DNA from: Cyanidium caldarium
Lineage: Eukaryota > Rhodophyta > Bangiophyceae > Cyanidiales > Cyanidiaceae
DNA length: 64,000 nucleotides
Assembly (NCBI GenBank): GCA_026184775.1
Contig: JANCYW010000011.1
Span: 310,001-374,000 of the forward strand
Direction: 5' to 3'
Below the pieces are notes generated by a model that saw only the letters and a program-made list of their open reading frames with translations, had not been told where the DNA came from and ran no database searches. Numbering within the stretch: the stretch's first letter is position 1; each line of letters opens with the position of its first letter. Positions 8,982 to 15,886 of the stretch are shown here, one piece after another. The translations under genes were made by a program, and so were the position numbers.

Positions 8982-10130
8982 ATGAACTGGTACGAAACTG
9001 CATTCATGTGGATTCAGGCAACACCCACCGTGAAATGGAGGTCCCGAGCGGGTGTGGTGGCGGCAAACGTCAAGCGAAGGCCAGCGCCGGGCGCCTTCCT
9101 GCCCCCGGCACCGACCGCCAAGCTGCGGTTCGCCCACCGCGTATCGCCATCGTCCGGACGGCCGCATCGCCTGCCGCGTTGGTGGATGGAATCGGAAAAT
9201 CCCGATGGCGACGAAGAGGGGAAGCGGGCGGCCGCGGGTCTTTTGGATCAGCAGCGACAACAACCACCGAAACGAGAGGAGGGTCAGGCCGACAAGGCCG
9301 TGTCCGTGCCTCCGGAGCGACGTCCGAATATGGCGCTGATCCCGGCGAAGCGCCCGGTGATCACCACGGGCATTATCGCCATCAACATCCTGATGTACAT
9401 GGCGGAGGTGTACTTTGAGATCGAGGGTCGTCTCTCGGGCGCCAAGGCCAATGTCCTGTTCGCTTTCGGCGCCAAGATCAACGAGGCCATCACCGCCGGT
9501 CAGCTGTGGCGACTGGTCACACCGATATTCTTGCACGGCGGCCTGCTGCACTTGCTCAGCAACACGTACGCGCTGTACGTCATTAGTTACGAGTGCGAGA
9601 TGGCGTACGGACCGCTGGCCTTTTCGGCCATCTACTTGGCGAGCGGCGTCTGGGGCAATTTGTTCTCCTACTGGTTCACGCCGTACTTGTCGGTGGGCGC
9701 CTCGTCGTCCATCTTCGGCCTCTTCTCCGCCTACATCGTGTACCTGCTGAACAACTACAGCATTCTGGGGCGGCAGGCGCGGCGCCAGGTGACCATCCTC
9801 ATCGCCCTGGTGATCTTCAACTTTGCGTTCGGCAGTGCGCCCGGTGACGCCATCGACAACAGCGCGCACCTGGGCGGCGCAATCGGCGGCGCGCTGCTCA
9901 GCGAGTTGGTGCTGCCCGAGCTGCTGCTGCGCAACCGCGACGGCAAGGTGGTGGAGTCGCCCACGCGCGAGGATGTGGAGCGTCAGCTGCGCGACGGCGG
10001 CAGCATCGACGTGAAGCGCAAACCGGCGCCCGCAGTGCTCGGCTTCGGGGTGATGTTCTCGTTGCTGGCTGCGCTGGCGGCGGTCTTGCGCGCCAGCCCC
10101 TACGAGAATGTCGGCGGCGGCATGCTTTAG
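8982..10130 (+). CDS. Rhomboid-family intramembrane serine protease
   Basis: Rhomboids cut transmembrane substrates within the membrane. The core begins about residue 115 with several hydrophobic helices. The family landmarks are all present: an HGG-LLHLLSN segment in the second helix region, the GASSSIFG motif with the predicted catalytic Ser at about residue 241, and the NSAHLGGAIGG segment carrying the catalytic His in a later helix. The C-terminal tail ends with one more hydrophobic segment. The first 110 residues are Arg/Pro/Ala-rich and look like an organelle targeting sequence plus linker. An upstream in-frame ATG at 8922 would add 20 residues. The location, plastid or mitochondrion, cannot be told from sequence alone. 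Confidence 0.9.
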   Translation: MNWYETAFMWIQATPTVKWRSRAGVVAANVKRRPAPGAFLPPAPTAKLRFAHRVSPSSGRPHRLPRWWMESENPDGDEEGKRAAAGLLDQQRQQPPKREEGQADKAVSVPPERRPNMALIPAKRPVITTGIIAINILMYMAEVYFEIEGRLSGAKANVLFAFGAKINEAITAGQLWRLVTPIFLHGGLLHLLSNTYALYVISYECEMAYGPLAFSAIYLASGVWGNLFSYWFTPYLSVGASSSIFGLFSAYIVYLLNNYSILGRQARRQVTILIALVIFNFAFGSAPGDAIDNSAHLGGAIGGALLSELVLPELLLRNRDGKVVESPTREDVERQLRDGGSIDVKRKPAPAVLGFGVMFSLLAALAAVLRASPYENVGGGML

Positions 10131-10365
10131 GGATGCAGAACGTCCGAGGTGAGGTCATGCGACACCGACTCGATGCAGAGCCGCAAGCGCTTCTCCCTAA
10201 ACCGTAGCCGAGAACTCTACGATGACCACTGATCTGTCTGACGTGTCCCCGTTCGCTGGTCACGGCTCTCTCACGGATGCGACCGGCGGCAGCGAGCGGC
10301 TCAGTGCGAGGCGGTGTATCGTCGGGCACGGCCAGTGCACCCACCTCCTATGGTCCGTCCGGTGA

Positions 10366-12843
10366 ATGACGACCGCAGAATGGGAAGCTGCCGGGGTTTG
10401 GTATCGGGTGGAGACGCTATGTGATGGGAGAAGTGGCGAGGCGGGCGAATCAAGATGGAACGACGCGCAGAGACGTCTAGCGGCAGACGGGTGGGCGGTA
10501 GCGCTGGTCACCGCCCGATCGGGGCAATCTCCCTCGTCGCCGGAAGTGGCTATGGCGCTCGCTTGTATCGATCGGGATCGGGAGACGGTTGCCGCCGCGC
10601 TCCACAACCCCGTCTCCGCCTGCGGCAGCCAGCACTCCGGCTGTTCAGCGTTCCGTAGCCGCGTGCACCAGAACGGCGGAGAGTGTCAGTGGCAGCTGCG
10701 TACGTTTGCGGTGGTGTTCGCGGTGCACGACGAGCGCCTGGAGTTGCGGGTGCGCAACGCGCCCGGCAGCGCCGTGTATCCCGAGCTGCGCGTGGATGTG
10801 CCGTCGTTGGGACACTGGTACGGCACCGGACACACCATGCAACAGCACTGGCCGTCGTCGTCGGCCTGCCTGGAGCTCGGTCCGTTCTATCCGTTCGACA
10901 ACGGGGTGTGCGGTCTGGGCACGCTGGCCATCGCCGGCTGGTGCACCTCCGGCGGCTGGGCGCTGTGGGTGGACGAGCAGCGCACGCCCTATCTGCATGT
11001 GGCCATGAATGCACCGCGTCTATACGACGACGACGCCAGGGTGAAACGACCGCCGACGCGTCGCGCCTGGAGCGTCGGGCACGAGAATGCCCATCGCGGC
11101 ACTCTGCCGCTGCTGGATGCGCGTTGGGCCACAGCCGCGACCGACGACGACGACCCCAACGATACTCGGGCACTGCGGGCGCGACCGGTGTCGGTGGTGA
11201 CCGAGGCGCTACCGGTCGGCGACGATATGCTGCGCATTCAGTCGCGACTGGCTTTCGATTACGAACCGGTGTGGCATCCGCTGTTGCACACCCGGCTGGC
11301 GTACGCCGAATCGACCGTGGTGCACATGGGACTGGGCGTGGGCACGCCGCCGGATGCGCGCGGCGCCCGGGAACGCTTGCTGGACGGGATGCTGGGGGCG
11401 GCAGCGCCACCATCGGCTTCCCCACCGCTGTGGCTGCTGCAGCGGCCGATATGGACCACCTGGGCGAAATACAAGGCCGAGGTGACGCAGGCGCAGGTGT
11501 TGGCGTTCGCTGAGGAGATTGTGGCGCGTGGCCTGCCGCGCTCGGTGCTGGAGATCGACGACCGCTGGTGCAGCGCGTACGGCGACTGGCGTTTCGATGC
11601 CGACAAGTTTCCGCGGCCGCAACAGATGGTGAAGCGGTTGCACGCGCTCGGCTTTCGGGTGACGTTGTGGTGCACGGCGTTTGTGGAGCGCCAGAGCGGC
11701 GCCTACGCCGAGGGCTGTCGCCGCGGCTATTTGGTGAACGACGGCGCGCTGTTCCCGTGGTGGCAGCCGCAGCCGGTGGCCGCGCTGGATGTCACCGACG
11801 CCGCGGCGTGCGTGTGGTTTGTGGGACGGGCGCGCGCGCTGCAACGCCAATGCGGCATCGACGGGTTCAAGTTCGACTCGGGCGAGCCGTGCTGGCTTCC
11901 GCGACAGGCACCGACACTGTTGCAGTTGCGGTACCCCGGCGAGTACACCGAGCTGTGGTTGAATCGCGTGGTGTGGCCGCTGATGCAACCGCTGGACGCG
12001 ACCACAACGGCAGCCGCCGCGGACGATGCGGTGTTGCCGGCCGAGTCGCGCGCCGCTACCAGCACCGCCGACACCGCCGCCGGCCATCGCGCCTCTCCGT
12101 CGGTGCCGTGCCTGTGGCGTCTGTTCGATCGCTTCTCCTATTTCGGGTACGACAACGGATTGGCGTCGGTCGTGCCGGCCATGCTGATCAGCGGGGTGTT
12201 GGGGGTGTCGTTCGTGTTGCCGGATATGATCGGCGGCAACGAGTACGGCGAGCAGCGTGCCGACGACGCGCTCATGTTGCACTGGTTGTACGCCAACGCG
12301 CTGATGCCCAGTCTGCAGTTTTCGCTGCGGCCGTGGGATTTCGCACCGCCGGTGGAGGCGGCCATGTACCGCGCGCTGGCCATCCGGGACCACCTGCTCA
12401 TCGCGAGCGGCTTGCTGAAACAGTTGGCGGAGGAGTCGTGCCGGACGCGGGCGCCCATGGCACGACCGCTCTGGTGGGTGTGTCCGCAGCTGCCGCCAGC
12501 ACATTCGGTGGCGGATGCGTTCCTCATGGGCGATGATCTGTTGGTCGCGCCGCAGACGACGATACCGGACAAGGATGCGGTGGACCGAGTGGTGTGGTTG
12601 CCGCCGGGCGATTGGTGGCAGTATCCCAGCGAGGCAATACCGGATGACACAGCAAGTGCTGCTGCAGTGGGAACGTTGCGCCCGGTGCGGCAGTGTCGTG
12701 GCCCGGTCGCGGTGCACTGTCGCTCGGTGTTGCCGGTGTTTATTCGATGCGGTTCGGCGCTGGCGCGGTGGGCACTGCGGGAGGAGGCGGGAGCGATGTG
12801 CGCGGTACGTATGCCACCTGTATCGAGTGCTGACTCCGGGTGA
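10366..12843 (+). CDS. GH31 family glycosidase, MYORG/alpha-galactosidase-like
   Basis: This is a glycoside hydrolase family 31 retaining enzyme of 825 residues. The (beta/alpha)8 domain is seen from about residue 365 (Pro-Ile-Trp-Thr-Thr-Trp-Ala-Lys-Tyr). It has an EIDDRW segment, the nucleophile block DGFKFDSGE (nucleophile Asp about residue 504) and the 'LPDMIGGNEYG' block that precedes the acid/base region. The aromatic DGFKFD signature resembles the MYORG/bacterial alpha-galactosidase branch more than starch-type alpha-glucosidases. The N-terminal beta-rich portion is divergent. No strong signal peptide is visible at ATG 10366; a start at 10552 is possible. The substrate is not predictable. 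The stop codon lies one base from the stop of the convergent TAF4 gene. Confidence 0.82.
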   Translation: MTTAEWEAAGVWYRVETLCDGRSGEAGESRWNDAQRRLAADGWAVALVTARSGQSPSSPEVAMALACIDRDRETVAAALHNPVSACGSQHSGCSAFRSRVHQNGGECQWQLRTFAVVFAVHDERLELRVRNAPGSAVYPELRVDVPSLGHWYGTGHTMQQHWPSSSACLELGPFYPFDNGVCGLGTLAIAGWCTSGGWALWVDEQRTPYLHVAMNAPRLYDDDARVKRPPTRRAWSVGHENAHRGTLPLLDARWATAATDDDDPNDTRALRARPVSVVTEALPVGDDMLRIQSRLAFDYEPVWHPLLHTRLAYAESTVVHMGLGVGTPPDARGARERLLDGMLGAAAPPSASPPLWLLQRPIWTTWAKYKAEVTQAQVLAFAEEIVARGLPRSVLEIDDRWCSAYGDWRFDADKFPRPQQMVKRLHALGFRVTLWCTAFVERQSGAYAEGCRRGYLVNDGALFPWWQPQPVAALDVTDAAACVWFVGRARALQRQCGIDGFKFDSGEPCWLPRQAPTLLQLRYPGEYTELWLNRVVWPLMQPLDATTTAAAADDAVLPAESRAATSTADTAAGHRASPSVPCLWRLFDRFSYFGYDNGLASVVPAMLISGVLGVSFVLPDMIGGNEYGEQRADDALMLHWLYANALMPSLQFSLRPWDFAPPVEAAMYRALAIRDHLLIASGLLKQLAEESCRTRAPMARPLWWVCPQLPPAHSVADAFLMGDDLLVAPQTTIPDKDAVDRVVWLPPGDWWQYPSEAIPDDTASAAAVGTLRPVRQCRGPVAVHCRSVLPVFIRCGSALARWALREEAGAMCAVRMPPVSSADSG

Positions 12844-12844
12844 T

Positions 12845-14686
12845 CTAGGGATGGGTGGCAGGCACTCGTTGTAGCGCCCAGCGCCACTTGTGGATAAAGC
12901 GCGATTTGCGGCAGAGCGGGTCGTGTTGCAGCACCAGCAGCACATCTCGCAGGGTGATGATGCGTTGGGCGGGTGGCGGAGGGGTGGCGTGATGCGTCAG
13001 TGCTGTTGCGGGCGCGGGAGCGGTCGCCGTCGGCGGTGCATTCGCCGCACCTGTGACCCCGCGAGCATCGCCGCCGCCGTCTGGCTTTGGCTCGGGCGTC
13101 TCGCGGCTGGCCGACGGTGCCGCACGCTTGCGGCGGGCGGCGGTCAAATGCGCTAGCATACCGCTCAGCGCCACGTTGGTCTCCTTGACTTTCTCACGGT
13201 GGCGGGCGTCTTCGGCCAGCCGCTGTCGCACTTTGGCGTCGGCGTCGAGCGCGCGTCGCAGGTGCTCGGCGTCGTCCTCGATGCCCAGGGCGATCCGCTT
13301 GCGGGCGCGCTCCCTCTCCAGCGCGTCCTGTTCCTGGCGAATGCGTTCGGCCACGCTCAGGCCGGTGTATTGTGGTGCAGTGCCGGGCGGCAGGTGCTGC
13401 TCGCGACGTATTCGGGCAGCGCGGATGACCCCCTCGAGCACGTCGCGCAGCCGCTCCTCAGCCGCCAAACTCACCATGGCCACGCATTGCTTGGCCATGC
13501 GCATGTCGCCGTGCTGATGCAATCGCGGCAGCAGCATCCGCCGCAACAGGTGACGCACATCTAACAGGAGCTGTTCCGGTGCGGTCGCCTGCACCGCGGT
13601 GACGGCCACCTCGGACTCGAGCAGGGCACGCTCTTGTTCCAGGTCGATGTGCGCCATACGGTCCACATCGACATAATTGTCGTCGTCGGCGTCGCTGCGT
13701 TCGGACGGCGTGGCCGCCGGTTGGCGCGCCTCGGCATCGCGGTGCACTGGAGGTGTAGCAGCGGCCGCGCCCTCCTCGGCACCGTTCGGTGCCTTCTCTG
13801 TCCGCGACGGTTGCTTGGCGGCAGCCGCACTGCCACCTCGGGGCCGTCGTCCGCGAGCGCCGCCTCCACCACGGGGCGTCGATGACGCCGAGGCCGCTGG
13901 CGCTGACGGCGCCGCACTCCGGCTGGGCGTCGTCGATGACACTGCGCGCGTCGCTGCCGCCTGACTGCCACCGGCAGCCGGTGGCCGCTGTGCGGTCACG
14001 ATCCTCACAAAATCGCCCCACAGGTCGGGCACTTCACCGCGGGTGGCCCGACTGAACAGCTCCCGCAGCGCCCGTCGATACGTGTGGTAGTCAATGTGCT
14101 CTTCGAGCAGCTGGCGCAGCTGATCGGCCACCAGACGCTTGTAGGAGTTCAGAGTGTTCAGCTGTGCCGACGTCAGACTGTTCAGGGATGCTTCGCGGCC
14201 GCCCACCCGCTGCAGCAGTCGTTCCATGAAGAAGCGGGCGAAACGTTTGGCGATCATCACCTCGGTGGCCCGCTGCTGCTGACTATTCGCATCGCCATCC
14301 CGTGGCGCTTGAGAAGCGGCGGTTCGCGGTGCTACCGCTGCTGGTGCAGCGGGTGCAGCCGGCACGGCTCCCGTTCCGGCGCGAGTGTTGCCCGCGGGCG
14401 CGGTGCGCGCCCCGCTGGCGGCGGAGGTGGTCGTCGCTCCTGCCGCCGCCCCGGCTGGTCCCGTCCCGGTCGGCGGTGCGCCCGAGTTGCCCCCCGGCGG
14501 CACTTGCGCCGAAGCCTGAATCAGTGCCGACAGCGCTCCGATCTCCCGCCGCAGGGCGTCTTCGCGAGTGGCCGCCGAATCGCCCCGCAGCGTCGACAGG
14601 TACTCGTCGAGGTACGCGGCCGGCGCCACCCCGTCAGCCTGCTGCGCGCGGCCCCGAGAACGCGGAGAGCCTCGCGGCGCCGGCAT
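12845..14686 (-). CDS. TAF4: TAF4-like TFIID subunit
   Basis: TAF4 is a histone-fold subunit of the general transcription factor TFIID. In the 613-residue product, a helical N-terminal segment (about 160-240, FMERLLQRVGG then LNTLNSYKRLVADQLRQLL) resembles the TAFH/RST protein-interaction domain. A long low-complexity Ala/Pro/Arg stretch follows. The C-terminal half carries the TAF4 histone-fold homology region (about 355-440, IDLEQERALLESE then AAEERLRDVLEGVI) and a charged coiled region. The last 40 residues contain ITLRDVLLVLQHDP, matching the end of plant TAF4 proteins. ATG 14686 is used; farther upstream only GTG codons remain. Identification rests on pattern recognition of the domain order. 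Confidence 0.72.
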   Translation of the reverse strand: MPAPRGSPRSRGRAQQADGVAPAAYLDEYLSTLRGDSAATREDALRREIGALSALIQASAQVPPGGNSGAPPTGTGPAGAAAGATTTSAASGARTAPAGNTRAGTGAVPAAPAAPAAVAPRTAASQAPRDGDANSQQQRATEVMIAKRFARFFMERLLQRVGGREASLNSLTSAQLNTLNSYKRLVADQLRQLLEEHIDYHTYRRALRELFSRATRGEVPDLWGDFVRIVTAQRPPAAGGSQAAATRAVSSTTPSRSAAPSAPAASASSTPRGGGGARGRRPRGGSAAAAKQPSRTEKAPNGAEEGAAAATPPVHRDAEARQPAATPSERSDADDDNYVDVDRMAHIDLEQERALLESEVAVTAVQATAPEQLLLDVRHLLRRMLLPRLHQHGDMRMAKQCVAMVSLAAEERLRDVLEGVIRAARIRREQHLPPGTAPQYTGLSVAERIRQEQDALERERARKRIALGIEDDAEHLRRALDADAKVRQRLAEDARHREKVKETNVALSGMLAHLTAARRKRAAPSASRETPEPKPDGGGDARGVTGAANAPPTATAPAPATALTHHATPPPPAQRIITLRDVLLVLQHDPLCRKSRFIHKWRWALQRVPATHP

Positions 14687-14924
14687 GACCACCACGACAC
14701 CTATCGATGAGTGGCCGGCGTACTTGTGGCGGTCCCTGAAGGGATCTGGGGAGCTGCAGGATTGTTCGCGAGCGCGACAACGACAAACCCGTTTGCACCA
14801 GTCGCGCTGGCAACAACGCGGGCGCCGATGCCCGCTTCGATGTCTGGCGACGGTTGCGAGCGGCCCTAAACGTTGGAGAGGAAGAGGTGCGTGATGTGGA
14901 AGAGATCCTCCAGCGCCTCCTCTT

Positions 14925-15263
14925 ATGTTGACCTTTACGGTTCACGGCAACCTGACTGCACTGCTGGGCGAGGACGCCGCGGAGAACCAGGAGTTGTGTC
15001 GACGAGCGCGCCAGAACGATCTCTGGTTCCATCTGGACGGGCAGCCGTCGCCGCACTGCATCCTCCAGTGCGGGGCAAGCGAGCCGCCACGCGAGGCCAT
15101 CCTCGAGTGTGCGCGGCTGGTGAAGCAGCACTCCAAGCGGAAGCAGCAGCAACGCGTGGGGGTGATTTACATCCAGGCCAAGTACGTCAGCCGTCGTGGC
15201 CTGCAGCAAGAACGCACCGGCACCGTGCGCACGTTGCGCCAGCCGCAGCGGATCATAATCTAG
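14925..15263 (+). CDS. CCDC25-like NFACT-R domain protein
   Basis: The product is a 112-residue protein made almost entirely of an NFACT-R (DUF814) domain, as in CCDC25 and the C-terminal part of the ribosome-quality-control factor NEMF/Tae2. Recognisable parts are NDLWFHLDGQPSPHCIL (about residues 30-46), the CARLVKQHSKRK segment and a final VGVIYIQAKYV...GTVRTL block. The family binds RNA or tRNA-ribosome complexes, or DNA in the case of animal CCDC25; the role here is unknown. The short N terminus (Met-Leu-Thr-Phe-Thr) matches the position where CCDC25 starts. The TAG stop overlaps the stop of the convergent MPC2 gene in a shared CTAG. Confidence 0.75.
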   Translation: MLTFTVHGNLTALLGEDAAENQELCRRARQNDLWFHLDGQPSPHCILQCGASEPPREAILECARLVKQHSKRKQQQRVGVIYIQAKYVSRRGLQQERTGTVRTLRQPQRIII

Positions 15264-15607
15264 GTAGTGTCCGGTGAGGACCGTGGCGCTCGCCACGCGG
15301 CCACCGCCTTGCGCCCCAGGTGGTACAAGCCGGTGCCGCCGACGAACACGTTCACCAGCGCTAAACTATAATTCTTCGGGGTGATCTGGAAAGACCACCG
15401 CGCCCAGATCACTCCCGTGGCCGCCAGCGCCACATTCTGCGCCGTGGACACCTTCTCCACCGGTCGCTGGATGTCGCGGATGCCCGCCAGCACCAGCGCC
15501 CACTTCATCGCTGGCGCCCAGAAGAAGACGGTCTTGGGTCCGGCCGGGCTGTTCACAAACTGCCGCACGCGCCCGCCGACGCTGTGGGACGCGGTGTTCG
15601 TGGACAT
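15260..15607 (-). CDS. MPC2: Mitochondrial pyruvate carrier subunit MPC2
   Basis: This 115-residue protein of the inner mitochondrial membrane forms the pyruvate importer with MPC1. The family core is clear: TVFFWAPAMKWALVLAGI, then RPVEKVSTAQNVALAATG, then IWARWSFQITPKNYSLALVNVFVG. This gives the expected three short hydrophobic segments. The start ATG at 15607 follows from family length, since MPC2 proteins begin shortly before this core. The last 15 residues are unconserved. Its TAG stop comes from the same palindromic CTAG that ends the convergent NFACT-R gene. Confidence 0.95.
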   Translation of the reverse strand: MSTNTASHSVGGRVRQFVNSPAGPKTVFFWAPAMKWALVLAGIRDIQRPVEKVSTAQNVALAATGVIWARWSFQITPKNYSLALVNVFVGGTGLYHLGRKAVAAWRAPRSSPDTT

Positions 15608-15886
15608 GATGGTGTGAAGTGGCCAGGATAAAGTATGGGTACAACGCCGAGCCGTTGCTCCGCAGCCGAAGGTCCCGTCGGGCCCTGTCTCGTAATCCGT
15701 GCGGGTGCCTTTCCATCGTACGGAAGCCTGTGCGGCCATCGACATTTCCGTTACTTTCGGGCATCGGCCCTGGTGAGGGCGTGGGCGTTGTCTCAAGGTC
15801 CGGTCGCGAAGCGTGTCCAGTTGGGGCCGTGCTGCCAGCCCGTTGGAACGCGATCGCCCGCAACAATAGCGGGCGATTGAGCCGCC
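15608..15886. other. Divergent spacer upstream of MPC2 and the LDAH-like gene
   Basis: No gene is seen here. It contains the hairpin at 15851-15879 just before the first ATG of the LDAH-like gene. If that gene really starts at 16535, this untranslated stretch extends to about 930 bases. Confidence 0.5.
15851..15879 (+). other. 11-bp hairpin before the LDAH-like gene
   Basis: An 11-bp stem (10 Watson-Crick pairs and one G-U) with a 7-base loop ends 7 bases before the ATG at 15887. It could be a 5'-UTR structure or a protein-binding palindrome. Confidence 0.7.
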
